Positions 16,799 through 25,686 of a stretch of DNA of 64,000 nt are shown here, piece by piece. The stretch's first letter is position 1, and each line of letters starts with the position of its first letter. Both the position numbers and the translations under genes were made by a program. Source of the stretch: an uncultured Eubacteriales bacterium (GTDB lineage: Bacteria > Bacillota > Clostridia > Oscillospirales > Acutalibacteraceae). The stretch is from positions 1 to 64,000 of the forward strand of contig CAKSFK010000005.1 in NCBI GenBank assembly GCA_934454655.1. The letters run 5' to 3'. Below the pieces are notes generated by a model, which had not been told where the DNA came from, did no database searches, and worked only from the letters and a program-made list of their open reading frames with translations.

Positions 16799-17685
16799 TG
16801 AATAAAAAGCTGTCTTTGGAGCAAAAGCGCGCCCGAACCGGATACGTTTTTATACTGCCGTGGCTTTTGGGACTTCTGTTTTTCTTTGCCGTACCCATTT
16901 TAACCTCGCTTATGTACTCATTTTCGCATGTAACTATCGTTCAGGGCGGTGTAAACACACGGTTTGCGGGGCTTTCTTACTATAAAAACGCCCTGTTTTC
17001 CGATGAACGGTTTATCCCGCTTTTAGTTGCGGCGTTAAAGGAAATTGCAATTCAGGTGCCTATAATAATTATATTTGCACTTTTTATTTCGGTAATGCTG
17101 AACGCGGAATTTTATGGCAGAGGACTTGTCAGAAGTATCTTCTTTCTTCCGCTTATGCTTTCCTCAAGCGTCTTGCTTTCCATTATCAACAGCGACAGTT
17201 ACAGCGGAGACGTAACAGGTTCTTCCTCTGTTTTTATGGTTTCCAGTTTTTCTATCGGCGATATTTTAACGCAGGCGGGATTGCCGAGCGGACTTATAAA
17301 ATATCTCACATCGGTTATCGACAGTATTTTTACAATGACTTGGCAATCAGGCGTTCAAATAATACTGTTCCTCGCGGCGCTTCAGTCAATACCGCCCTCA
17401 CTTAAAGAGGCGGCAAGCGTTGAGGGGGCTACCGCCTGGGAATACTTTTGGAAAATCACTGTTCCTATGATAAGCCCTATGATATTGGTAAACATTGCTT
17501 TTACCGTAATTGACACGTTTACAAGCTATTCAAACGGTGTAATGGAGTTTGTGACCTCGCAGGCGGCAAACCTGCATTACTCGTTTTCATCGGCTGTAAC
17601 ATGGATATATTTTGTTGTTATAAGCCTGATCTTGTTTGTTGTGGTGGGACTGTTTTCAAGGAAAGTATTTTATATGAACGATTAG
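16798..17685 (+). CDS. Sugar ABC transporter permease (second pair, MalF-type)
   Basis: 295 residues with six membrane helices. The start overlaps the stop of the DUF5696-like gene (TAATG). The first helix region (RTGYVFILPWLLGLLFFFAVPILTSLMYSFS) and an EAA loop (LKEAASVEGATAWEYFWKITVP, about residues 200-220) place it in the MalF/LacF permease group. With the next gene it forms a second importer channel. It is clearly diverged from the first permease pair, so this looks like a second transport system rather than a recent duplication. Confidence 0.9.
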   Translation: MNKKLSLEQKRARTGYVFILPWLLGLLFFFAVPILTSLMYSFSHVTIVQGGVNTRFAGLSYYKNALFSDERFIPLLVAALKEIAIQVPIIIIFALFISVMLNAEFYGRGLVRSIFFLPLMLSSSVLLSIINSDSYSGDVTGSSSVFMVSSFSIGDILTQAGLPSGLIKYLTSVIDSIFTMTWQSGVQIILFLAALQSIPPSLKEAASVEGATAWEYFWKITVPMISPMILVNIAFTVIDTFTSYSNGVMEFVTSQAANLHYSFSSAVTWIYFVVISLILFVVVGLFSRKVFYMND

Positions 17686-17702
17686 GCGGGGGAGGTGCCG
17701 TT

Positions 17703-18689
17703 ATGAATTCTGTTTTGTTAAAATTAAAAGGGTACGCAAGCGAGCCCTTAAACCGCCGCGCTGCGGTGCGCAGGCTTGAAAGAATCGCGCTTGCGCTTTT
17801 TAGATTTGGCTTGTTTATAGGGCTTTCGTATGTTATTCTTTACCCGATTCTTTATATGCTCAGCACGGCCTTTCGCAGTGACGCCGATATTTTGGATACC
17901 AGCATTGTGTGGATTCCGAAACATTTTGTTTTAAACAATATAAAGCAGGCGTTTGTCTCGCTTAATTATCCGCGGTCGCTTTGGTACACAGTGTTTTATA
18001 ATATTGTTTCGGCGGTTTTACAAATTGCGGTAACTGCGTTTGTGGGCTACGGTTTTGCCCGCTTTAAATTCAAGGGCAGGGGAGTTTTGTTTGCAATAGC
18101 CCTGTTTACAATAATCGTTCCTGCGCAAACTACTATAATACCGATGTTCGTAAGCTTTTCAAATTTTGACGTACTCGGCATTATGAAACTTGTTCGCCTC
18201 ATATCCGGTACGGATGTAAATATCAGCATTTTAAACACACCCTTTGCGTTTTGGCTGCCGGCAATCTTCGGAATGGGAATAAGGAGCGGACTGTTTATTT
18301 ATATTTTCCGTCAGTTTTTCCGCAATATGCCTAAGGAGCTTGAAGAAGCGGCTATGATAGACGGCTGCGGCGCGTTTAAAACCTATTTTTCAATAATGCT
18401 GCCGAATGCCAAAACCATTTTACTTACAGGACTTATTTTTTCGGGCGTATGGTATTATAACGACTACTATCTCAACACAATGTTTGCCGATAAGCACTCA
18501 ACCCTTACAGTCGCGTTATCGCACCTTTCAATGGCCATAGGGGAGTTCGTTTCTTTAAGCGACCAGCAGCTTATTATGATTCGTGTTCAGGCGGGCTGCC
18601 TGCTTGTCATCCTTCCGCCTATGCTTATTTATTTCTTTGTTCAAAAAAAGTTTACCGAAGGGATTGAAAGATCGGGCATTGTGGGTTAA
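17703..18689 (+). CDS. Carbohydrate ABC transporter permease (second pair, MalG-type)
   Basis: The frame is open from 17601 inside the upstream permease, but GGGGGAGGTG at 17688-17697 points to the ATG at 17703 (328 residues). Six membrane helices; the segment SYVILYPILYMLSTAFRSDADILD is typical of MalG-type permeases. The EAA loop is at about 210-230 (MPKELEEAAMIDGCGAFKTYF). It is the last transporter gene before the regulator. No ATP-binding protein gene follows. Confidence 0.88.
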   Translation: MNSVLLKLKGYASEPLNRRAAVRRLERIALALFRFGLFIGLSYVILYPILYMLSTAFRSDADILDTSIVWIPKHFVLNNIKQAFVSLNYPRSLWYTVFYNIVSAVLQIAVTAFVGYGFARFKFKGRGVLFAIALFTIIVPAQTTIIPMFVSFSNFDVLGIMKLVRLISGTDVNISILNTPFAFWLPAIFGMGIRSGLFIYIFRQFFRNMPKELEEAAMIDGCGAFKTYFSIMLPNAKTILLTGLIFSGVWYYNDYYLNTMFADKHSTLTVALSHLSMAIGEFVSLSDQQLIMIRVQAGCLLVILPPMLIYFFVQKKFTEGIERSGIVG

Positions 18690-18739
18690 AATAATAATAG
18701 TTTATCGGGCGTATCGTTTATTTTAATGGGGTGAAAAAA

Positions 18740-21040
18740 TTGCAAAAGCAACTTGGCAAAAAGCTACGCGCCATTCCGTTCAATCAATCCGCAACCCGCT
18801 TGATTTCCGTTGCTGCCAGTATTGTTTTGCTGCTTTTTTTTGTTTTTGTAATTATTGCCCGTTCTGTTTCGGCAAGATATGAACGCCGCGAGCGCGAGCA
18901 AAGAACCGAAGCGGTAACAAGTGTTGCAAACTCGTTTGATAAAATGATTGACAGCGCTTCAGAGCTTGCTTTAATGTTCTATGCTAAGGACGCCGCCTAC
19001 CAGATGGGTCTTTTGCGCGACGGTAAAACACAGCAGTGCGAGAAGCTGCTGACCGCATACATTTCTTCTTTCCCTGTTGTTGACAATGTGATTTTAATGA
19101 CATCCTCGCAAAACCGTGTGCTTTCTGTATGCTCGCGGCGGGAGATTAACCCGGAGGTTTTTAAGGATTGCCTTACTATGGATTACGGCGCCTATTTGAA
19201 GCTTTTTGAAAACAATGCCGATATGTATATACTTTCGGTGCTGAATAAACCGGTTTCTTCAAGCCTTTGGCGGGAAATTGACAACTTTAGCTATGTGCGT
19301 CAAATCATTTCAACAAAGGACGGAACGCCGCTTGGTCTTATGTTTATTAACTTTAAGCGTAAGGCACTGCGTACTATGCTCGGGGTTTCAAATCTTCCGT
19401 CGGATGAAAACATAACCGTTATAAACCGCGAAAACGAATATGTTTTTTCTGCCCGAAATGATGTAAAACCTGTCGGTGTGCGTTTCACGGCGCTCACCTT
19501 TGGCTATAACGGGAACAAATTTGTTTCAAGCGACGGCGATCAATTGGAAATTTACGGTTCCAGAATTACAGAGCGCCCGTACAGGCTTTTCCTTTCGGGG
19601 AAAAAACCAGGCAGCTTTTTTTCACAGTTCGGATCGGGCATACCGGTTATAATTGCAATTATAATTATATGCGTGCTGCTGCTTTTGTATTTGGCGTGGA
19701 TCTTGTTTTTTCAAAACCGCACCCTGCATAATGTTAAAAACATATTGGAGCAGCCTGATGACGGAAGTCTTAACCGAATAATTATAAAAGATTCATCCTC
19801 AATAGAGGGAATTGTATCGCGTCAGGTGATCTATGTTAATCAGTTAAAGCAGCAAAATCACGATCAGAGCACCGTTATGCGCAGAAAGCTTTTAAACGAT
19901 TTGCTTACCGCGCGCGCACCTATTGATGCAAAGGCGGAAACCGCACAATTGGAGCGCGTGGGTATTCCGGTTGAAAATAGGTGCTTTATTGTAATAAATT
20001 TTGAAATATGCGATTTGAAAGATTCGCCTGCAAATGCACAGAACGAGCAGGAATATGCGCTTATGCAGTTTGTTACCGAAAACATTTTGTGCGATTACAG
20101 CGATTGCGTTTCAACTCGGCTGAACGACAGAATAGTATGCCTGTTTTCAACCGATTCCGCGCTTGAAGCGCAGGATATGGTGCTGCCCGCACAGAAGATT
20201 ATTGAGGTTTGCAAAAAGGAATTTGAACACACGGTATGCGCAGGAATAGGCAGCGTCAGCCTTGGGCTTACGGCGGTTTCGCGCTCCTACTATCGTGCCT
20301 GTGCCGCTTTGGACTTTGCGCTTGACTCATCGGAAACCGTGTGTTTATTCAAAGATATTTCGGGTAAACGGAACGAGCAGTCGGAATATGCGCGTATTAT
20401 AGAATCAAAATTCCATTTTCTGAATTTGATAAAAGCCAAGGATTATGACGGCGCCCGTAAATCAATAGATTGGATATTTGATAAAAAAAGCCACGGGAGC
20501 AGGGTTTCGGCAGAGTTCATTTCACTGCAGTGCTATGAACTTTTAAGAACCTGCGGGGAATATTTTGCCGATTCCGATAAAAACAGTTTAATAGACGCTA
20601 TGAGCGACCGCATAGATTATATTCTTTACTGCAGAGATCCTTCTGCTTTGAGACGGCAATTTTACGAGACGCTCGAGCAAATAATTACGCTTGGAAAAAG
20701 CAATGAAAATACGGTCGATTTTGTGGATGAAATCGCCGCAATCGTGGAGCGTGAATATGCCAATCCCGATTTGTCGGTTTCGTTTATTGCCGATATGATG
20801 CAGCAGAATCCGCGAACGCTTTCGGCTAAATTCATAAAAAAGACCGGGAACGGCTTGCTTGACTATATCCATAAGGTGCGTATTGAAAAGGCAAAGGAAT
20901 TACTGACGGTCGGCGGAAAATCGGTGCAGGAGGTCACATATCTTACAGGCTATGAAAACCCCAACACCTTTATCAGAATTTTCAAGCGATACAGCGGTAT
21001 AACGCCCGGAAGGTACAGGGAAATGTACTCGGAGCAATAA
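18740..21040 (+). CDS. Membrane-anchored AraC-type transcription regulator
   Basis: A GTG at 18731 and a TTG at 18740 are both possible starts. The GTG lies within GGGGTGA, which itself serves well as the ribosome binding site for the TTG, so I prefer 18740 (766 residues). There is a membrane helix at about 20-45, an extracytoplasmic sensor-like region of about 250 residues, a second membrane helix at about 300-325, a cytoplasmic linker region, and a C-terminal AraC pair of helix-turn-helices over the last 100 residues (SFIADMMQQNPRTLSAKF and VQEVTYLTGYENPNTFIRIF). Such proteins in Paenibacillus and Clostridia activate adjacent carbohydrate operons on sensing a ligand outside the cell. Control of the genes at 1-23150 is inferred from position. 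Confidence 0.85.
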   Translation: MQKQLGKKLRAIPFNQSATRLISVAASIVLLLFFVFVIIARSVSARYERREREQRTEAVTSVANSFDKMIDSASELALMFYAKDAAYQMGLLRDGKTQQCEKLLTAYISSFPVVDNVILMTSSQNRVLSVCSRREINPEVFKDCLTMDYGAYLKLFENNADMYILSVLNKPVSSSLWREIDNFSYVRQIISTKDGTPLGLMFINFKRKALRTMLGVSNLPSDENITVINRENEYVFSARNDVKPVGVRFTALTFGYNGNKFVSSDGDQLEIYGSRITERPYRLFLSGKKPGSFFSQFGSGIPVIIAIIIICVLLLLYLAWILFFQNRTLHNVKNILEQPDDGSLNRIIIKDSSSIEGIVSRQVIYVNQLKQQNHDQSTVMRRKLLNDLLTARAPIDAKAETAQLERVGIPVENRCFIVINFEICDLKDSPANAQNEQEYALMQFVTENILCDYSDCVSTRLNDRIVCLFSTDSALEAQDMVLPAQKIIEVCKKEFEHTVCAGIGSVSLGLTAVSRSYYRACAALDFALDSSETVCLFKDISGKRNEQSEYARIIESKFHFLNLIKAKDYDGARKSIDWIFDKKSHGSRVSAEFISLQCYELLRTCGEYFADSDKNSLIDAMSDRIDYILYCRDPSALRRQFYETLEQIITLGKSNENTVDFVDEIAAIVEREYANPDLSVSFIADMMQQNPRTLSAKFIKKTGNGLLDYIHKVRIEKAKELLTVGGKSVQEVTYLTGYENPNTFIRIFKRYSGITPGRYREMYSEQ

Positions 21041-21056
21041 TTTCAGGGAGAAAAAA

Positions 21057-23150
21057 ATGAGCGTTTTTTTTGAAAAAGCAGTTCCTGTTTGGATAACGGA
21101 CAGGGAAAAAGAAATGAACCTAAGGGTTCAGTTTAAAACAGCAGTGGGAAAAGGAAAAGCCGTTACCGCAAAAATTGCCACCTCAGGTATTTATCAAATG
21201 TCGGTAAACGGTAAATTTGTCTGCTACGGTCCTGCACGTGCAGGGCGCGGGTTTTTCCGTGTGGATGAAATTGACCTTACCCCGTTTGCCGACCGCGAAC
21301 AAAATACGGTAATTATAGAGGTCTGCGGCTATAACGCGCGCAGCTATTACCTTATCAAGCAGGATTCGTTTTTAACTGCGGAGCTGTTGGCGGACGGACG
21401 GGTGACGGCGTATACCGGCAACGATTTTACTGCGCGTATTAATCCGGAATATATAAAAAAAATACAGCGTTACAGCTTTCAGCGCCCGTTTGCGGAGTCC
21501 TATCGCGTTATAGCGGGTGGTACATATTTTACAGATGCCGTGCAGGGTACAGAACCGCTGTCGGTTATGCCGCAGCCGAATTATTTAAAGAGGAACACAC
21601 CCTATCCGCTATATGAAAAAACCGTGGCAAAAAGAATTTTCGGCGGCAGTTTTTCTTTTGCGAAGCGTGAAAGCTATTGGCGCAACAATTCTGTTGACAT
21701 GCTGGTAGCAAAGTCCGAGCAACCCGAGTATCTTTTTGAAAATCCCGATTTAATGATTACCGAAGAATGTGAAAAACTTAAGCTTTCGGCCCCTGTTTCA
21801 AACCAAGACAAAGCGCTTTTGGATGGCACTTACGGTATTTATGAGCTGCCCTATAATGCAACCGGACTGATAGGAATACATATAAAATCACAGCGCCCGA
21901 TCAGGCTGTATATTATGTTTGATGAAATTTTGAGCGACGCAGACCGTGTGGATTATTTGCGCGGCGGTTGCTGCAATGCGGCGATTTTCGATTTGCCGGC
22001 GGGTGAAAGAACCCTCCGATTTTTTGAGGTTTATACCTGCAAATACATTCAGGCAGCGGTATACGGCGGGAATGCGGAGGCAGAGCTTTTTATGACCGAA
22101 TATAAGCACCCGCCGATTAAATACACTCCGAAATTCGGTAGCGCGGAAATTTGCAAAATTGCAGAAGCGGCTGTTGAAACATTCCGTCAGGGCAGTGTTG
22201 ATTTGTTTATGGACTGCCCTTCGCGTGAGCGCGCCGGTTGGCTTTGCGACAGCTTTTTTTCGGGAAGAACCGAATATCTGCTTTGCGGTGAAACTTCGGT
22301 TGAACACGACTTTTTGGAAAATTTCCTTTGTGAAGAAAATTATGTTAACATTCCCGACGGCATGATTCCGATGTGCTACCCTGCGGATCATACGCCGAAT
22401 TCCTTTATACCTAATTGGGCCATGTGGCTGTTTTTGGAGCTGCGCGAATATCTTGACCGTTCGGGAGACCGTGAGCTGGTTGAACGGTTCAGGGCAAAGG
22501 CTTTCGGGCTCCTTAAATACTTCAGCCGCTTTGAAAACAGCGACGGTCTGCTTGAGAATCTTGAAAGCTGGGTCTTTGTGGAATGGTCGCGGGCGAACGA
22601 TTTGACCGACGGGGTTAATTACCCCTCCAATATGCTTTATTCCGCAATGCTTTCGGCAATTTCAGAGCTATATGATATACCCGAGCTTTCCAAAAAAGCC
22701 GAAAAAATACGCGAGACCGTTTACTGCCAATCATTTGACGGTAAATTTTTTCGTGACCATGCCGTTCGTGAAAACGGAATACTTAAGGCGGAGCCCGACT
22801 CAACGGAGGTGTGCCAGTATTACGCTTTCTTTTTCGGAGTTGCGTCGCCCGAGCGCAACGGCGAGCTTTTTGAAACGTTGCTTCATAAATTCGGCCCCGC
22901 GCGAAAACACGATACCGAATATCCCGAAATTGCACCTGCAAACGCATTTATAGGCAATTATCTCCGTTTGGAAATTTTAATGAGGGCAGGCTTTAAGGAG
23001 AAAGCTCTTAAAAATATTGTCGGATTTTTCGGCTATATGGCAAACAAAACCGGAACGCTTTGGGAAAACATCGACACCAGTGCCAGTTGCAATCATTGCT
23101 TCGCTTCTTATGTTATCTGCTGGCTTGAAAAACTGAAGAATACTATTTAA
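21057..23150 (+). CDS. GH78-type alpha-L-rhamnosidase-like enzyme
   Basis: 697 residues, no signal peptide, so probably cytoplasmic. The N-terminal beta domains (GIYQMSVNGKFVCYGPARAG) are typical of bacterial GH78 enzymes, in which a jelly-roll with a VNG motif precedes the (alpha/alpha)6 barrel. The barrel starts with the signature DCPSRERAGWLCD: D386, E391 and D398 align with the acidic residues known to be essential in GH78. W669-E670 in TLWENIDT matches the second conserved acid near the C-terminus, followed by the usual Asn-His. Hydrolysis of terminal rhamnose from imported oligosaccharides is the family function; the substrate here is inferred. The ATG at 21057 has AGGGAG upstream. It is the last gene of the locus. 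Confidence 0.78.
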   Translation: MSVFFEKAVPVWITDREKEMNLRVQFKTAVGKGKAVTAKIATSGIYQMSVNGKFVCYGPARAGRGFFRVDEIDLTPFADREQNTVIIEVCGYNARSYYLIKQDSFLTAELLADGRVTAYTGNDFTARINPEYIKKIQRYSFQRPFAESYRVIAGGTYFTDAVQGTEPLSVMPQPNYLKRNTPYPLYEKTVAKRIFGGSFSFAKRESYWRNNSVDMLVAKSEQPEYLFENPDLMITEECEKLKLSAPVSNQDKALLDGTYGIYELPYNATGLIGIHIKSQRPIRLYIMFDEILSDADRVDYLRGGCCNAAIFDLPAGERTLRFFEVYTCKYIQAAVYGGNAEAELFMTEYKHPPIKYTPKFGSAEICKIAEAAVETFRQGSVDLFMDCPSRERAGWLCDSFFSGRTEYLLCGETSVEHDFLENFLCEENYVNIPDGMIPMCYPADHTPNSFIPNWAMWLFLELREYLDRSGDRELVERFRAKAFGLLKYFSRFENSDGLLENLESWVFVEWSRANDLTDGVNYPSNMLYSAMLSAISELYDIPELSKKAEKIRETVYCQSFDGKFFRDHAVRENGILKAEPDSTEVCQYYAFFFGVASPERNGELFETLLHKFGPARKHDTEYPEIAPANAFIGNYLRLEILMRAGFKEKALKNIVGFFGYMANKTGTLWENIDTSASCNHCFASYVICWLEKLKNTI

Positions 23151-23318
23151 TTCAAATTGCCTCGGCAATTTAAAAAGGCATAAAAAACCTGAATGTATTT
23201 AGTAACGGTGCGTCCGGTGTGCTGTTTAAAGCAGACTTTAAGCTTGCTTGGGCTCATATGGGCAATATTTGCAAGGCAACATTTATTATAGAGCCTTTTT
23301 ATTCTCTGTAAACATCTA
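23147..23318 (-). pseudogene. Fragment of an AraC-type regulator, C-terminal HTH
   Basis: Reading the minus strand toward the stop codon at 23147, the translation contains LANIAHMSPSKLKVCFKQ, then HTGRTVTKYIQ, which is a textbook AraC recognition helix-turn-helix. The remaining 15 codons (VFYAFLNCRGNLN) are not family-like, and no start or upstream domain exists within the window in this frame. The stop overlaps the end of the plus-strand rhamnosidase gene. This is the decayed remnant of a regulator of about 300 residues, perhaps deleted when the neighbouring island arrived. Confidence 0.7.
23154..23171. repeat. Short palindrome after the rhamnosidase gene
   Basis: AAATTGCC, a 2-base centre, then GGCAATTT, four bases after the rhamnosidase stop. 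It could be a weak terminator hairpin (effective loop CTCG), but no T-run follows on either strand. Confidence 0.4.
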
Positions 23319-23414
23319 TTGTAAACCTACATCAGCACAGGAAAAATTAATAAATGAGGATTGATTATTGTCTTTGATTCGTACATAATACAGTTTAGGA
23401 AAGAAGCCTTCATT

Positions 23415-23705
23415 ATGTTGACGAGAAAACAAATAGTACAAATTGTAAAATACTTGCTTAAGCGTTATGACGCGGATTATGCGCTCTTTTTCGGTTCGTA
23501 TGCCCGCGGTGAAGAAACACCCGAATCGGATATTGATATTATAGTATTCGGCAAAGACGGCTTTAAAAAGACCGATATATTTGCATTTGCCGAGGAATTG
23601 AGAACTGCAACCGGTAAAGATGTTGACGCGTTTGGGATTTGTGAGGTCAACAGTGACTCCGAATATTACAGAAATGCAGTTAATGAGGGGATTAAGATTG
23701 CATGA
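23415..23705 (+). CDS. Minimal nucleotidyltransferase (MNT), antitoxin-type
   Basis: An upstream TTG at 23361 is in frame, but homologous MNT proteins begin as here (MLTRKQIVQIVKYLLKRY), so the ATG at 23415 is chosen (96 residues). The nucleotidyltransferase core FGSYARGEETPESDIDIIVF holds the GS...D-x-D motif: the Gly-Ser of the P-loop-like turn and both metal-binding Asp residues are intact. In MNT/HEPN pairs this protein AMPylates and neutralises the HEPN RNase. The stop overlaps the start of the broken HEPN reading frame (ATGA), as expected for such a pair. With the partner broken, this gene is probably an orphan remnant. Confidence 0.75.
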   Translation: MLTRKQIVQIVKYLLKRYDADYALFFGSYARGEETPESDIDIIVFGKDGFKKTDIFAFAEELRTATGKDVDAFGICEVNSDSEYYRNAVNEGIKIA

Positions 23706-24034
23706 AGACTTCTGATACCGAAAGACTTTAAAAAATAATTTCAACATGGGAATCGTTAAAGCTTCAAATTAAAAACCGTTCAATCACAAAGGAAATGCTG
23801 CTGACGGATGAATTTTCACAACGGGCAGTTACAACGCTTCTTTATAATATCGGTGAACAGGTATATAAATTAAGTCCCGAATTTAAGTTGGAGCATCCGG
23901 AAATAATTTGGAACATTGTTTCGGGGTTACGGCATAGATTGGTTCATGATTACGACGGAGTTAATCGGTCTCTAATCGCCTGAGTGGTTTTCGGTGAAAT
24001 GGATCAGTTTATTGATTCTAAAAAACTTATTTGA
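23702..24034 (+). pseudogene. HEPN-domain toxin gene, inactivated by two in-frame stops
   Basis: Starting at the ATG that overlaps the MNT stop, the frame reads MKTSDTERL, then TAA (23729-23731), then continues KIISTWESLKLQIKNRS and on to GLRHRLVHDY, then TGA (23981-23983), then VVFGEMDQFIDSKKLI and a final TGA at 24032-24034. The RHRLVH segment is the R-x4-H catalytic motif of HEPN RNases (DUF86 type). Removing the two stops restores a normal protein of about 110 residues without any frameshift, so decay is recent. A fragment from an internal start (23795 on) might be made but would lack the first helix. Confidence 0.75.
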
Positions 24035-24035
24035 C

Positions 24036-24082
24036 AAAAGCGGATTAAACGGTGTAAGGCGCACTGTTTAATCTGCTTTTTT
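24036..24082 (+). terminator. Rho-independent terminator after the MNT/HEPN pair
   Basis: The left arm 24036-24050 (AAAAGCGGATTAAAC) and right arm 24066-24080 (GTTTAATCTGCTTTT) pair with one G-U, and an inner GTG/CAC extends the stem. The T-run ends at 24082. The -35 box of the recombinase promoter begins at 24084, directly after the T-run. Confidence 0.85.
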
Positions 24083-24083
24083 G

Positions 24084-24112
24084 TTGACAAAGCAATTTCA
24101 TACAATTATAAT
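24084..24112 (+). promoter_or_regulatory. Consensus sigma-A promoter of the serine recombinase
   Basis: TTGACA (24084-24089), a 17-base spacer and TATAAT (24107-24112) match the consensus exactly. Downstream, GAAGTAAC and GAAGTTAC (about 24115-24137) form a near-perfect direct repeat between the start site and the gene, a possible operator. Confidence 0.85.
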
Positions 24113-24150
24113 AGAAGTAACAAAATACGAGAAGTTACAGAGGAATAAGA

Positions 24151-25686
24151 ATGAACATTGCGGCATATTGCAGGGTGTCAACCGAAAAGGAAGATCAGCT
24201 TAATTCGCTTGAAGCACAAAAGAAGTTTTTTGCGGATTATACTGCCGGAACAGGGGACAACCTTGTAAGACTTTATGCGGACGAGGGGCTTTCGGGCACC
24301 AAAATCAAAAACCGCAGGGAATTTTTAAAAATGATGTCCGACGCAGAAATGCATTTATTTGATATGGTTGTTGTTAAGGATATTTCCCGTTTTGCGAGAA
24401 ATACCGTTGACCTGCTCCAAAATATCAGGAAATTAAAGGCGCTCGGAATTGAAACTCAGTTTTTAACCGCAAATATGACAAGCATGGGAAACAGTGAATT
24501 TGTGCTTACAATATTCGGAGCACTGGCGCAGGAGGAAAGTGCGAATACCTCAAAGCGTGTTAAATTCGGTAAAAAAATCAACGCTGAAAAAGGCAAAGTG
24601 CCGAATTTAGTGTTCGGCTATGATAAAATACCGGGGGACTATTTTAATCTTGCAATTAACGAGCAGGAGGCTTTGGTAATAAAACAAATATATGACCTTT
24701 ATATAAATTACGGGTGCGGCGCTGCGAAAATTGCTAATGTACTTAACGAAAACGGCATTAAAACCAAAAGGAACTGCCGCTGGAGCCAAAACGCCGTATG
24801 CCGCATACTTACAAATGAACTGTATACCGGAAAGGTAATAAACGGCAAGGAAGAGGTTGAGGATTTTTTAACCGGCAAACGTGCCGAGCGGGACGAAACC
24901 GAGTGGATAGTAACCGAAAAGCCGGAGCTTAAAATTATAGAACCGGAGCTTTACGAACAGGTGCGGCAGATTATGAGCGAGCGTAACAAGCGCTTTAAAA
25001 CAGATAATGTTAAGCAAAGCAATAAGCATTTGTTTTCAACCCTTATAAAATGCAAGGAGTGCGGCTGGTCATTTAGACGGAGTGTGCGTAAATATAAAAA
25101 CACATATATTAAGTGGGTATGCTCCGGTCATAACGGCAGGGGGGCAGACAGCTGCCCGAACGCCGTAACGGTTGATGAAAATGAACTTATAGAGGTTTTG
25201 CAGAATTATTTTGCCGAATTACTTTCAAACAGAAAAAATGTTGTTAAATATGTTGTGAATGAATTTCGGCGTGTGTATAAGGCAAAGGATGAAAATATCT
25301 CTTATGAAAAAGAGCTTAAAGCCAAAATTGCAAAGCTTGAAAACACGAGGCAAAAATATATAGACTTATATACCGACGATATTATAACAAGAGCCGAAAT
25401 GAATGAAAAAATAGGCGGCAGTAAAAAAGAACTGGAAAGACTTCAAAACGAGCTTAAAGCAGTATCGTATCATCTTACAAAGGAAGAGCAGTTAGAGGGC
25501 ATATTAAACAATACCTTTAAGGAAATTGAGGATATAACAGATGTCAGAAATATGACAAACGCCCAGCTGAAAAAAATCGTTCAGAAAATCGAGGTTGATA
25601 AGGACGGGAATGTGGATATATATTTGCGCTTATTCGGCGAGCTTGGCTTGGATCAAAGCGTTCTAATATATGACAGCCGTACATAA
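24151..25686 (+). CDS. Large serine recombinase
   Basis: 511 residues. The N-terminal resolvase domain begins MNIAAYCRVSTEKEDQLNSL, with the nucleophile Ser10 and the flanking YxRVS motif. The Arg-containing FARNTVDLLQNIRKLK and EESANTSKR segments are present. The recombinase domain follows (about 170-280, IANVLNENGIKTKRNCRWSQ). A zinc ribbon lies at about 300-345 (CKECGW ... WVCSGH ... SCPN), then a long coiled coil (about 380-445). All parts of a functional large serine integrase or transposase are present and the frame is intact. No cargo genes or tail of a phage or transposon are seen, so it may be a solitary remnant or a small integrated element. It has a consensus promoter and its 3' end overlaps a small ORF. 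Confidence 0.9.
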   Translation: MNIAAYCRVSTEKEDQLNSLEAQKKFFADYTAGTGDNLVRLYADEGLSGTKIKNRREFLKMMSDAEMHLFDMVVVKDISRFARNTVDLLQNIRKLKALGIETQFLTANMTSMGNSEFVLTIFGALAQEESANTSKRVKFGKKINAEKGKVPNLVFGYDKIPGDYFNLAINEQEALVIKQIYDLYINYGCGAAKIANVLNENGIKTKRNCRWSQNAVCRILTNELYTGKVINGKEEVEDFLTGKRAERDETEWIVTEKPELKIIEPELYEQVRQIMSERNKRFKTDNVKQSNKHLFSTLIKCKECGWSFRRSVRKYKNTYIKWVCSGHNGRGADSCPNAVTVDENELIEVLQNYFAELLSNRKNVVKYVVNEFRRVYKAKDENISYEKELKAKIAKLENTRQKYIDLYTDDIITRAEMNEKIGGSKKELERLQNELKAVSYHLTKEEQLEGILNNTFKEIEDITDVRNMTNAQLKKIVQKIEVDKDGNVDIYLRLFGELGLDQSVLIYDSRT

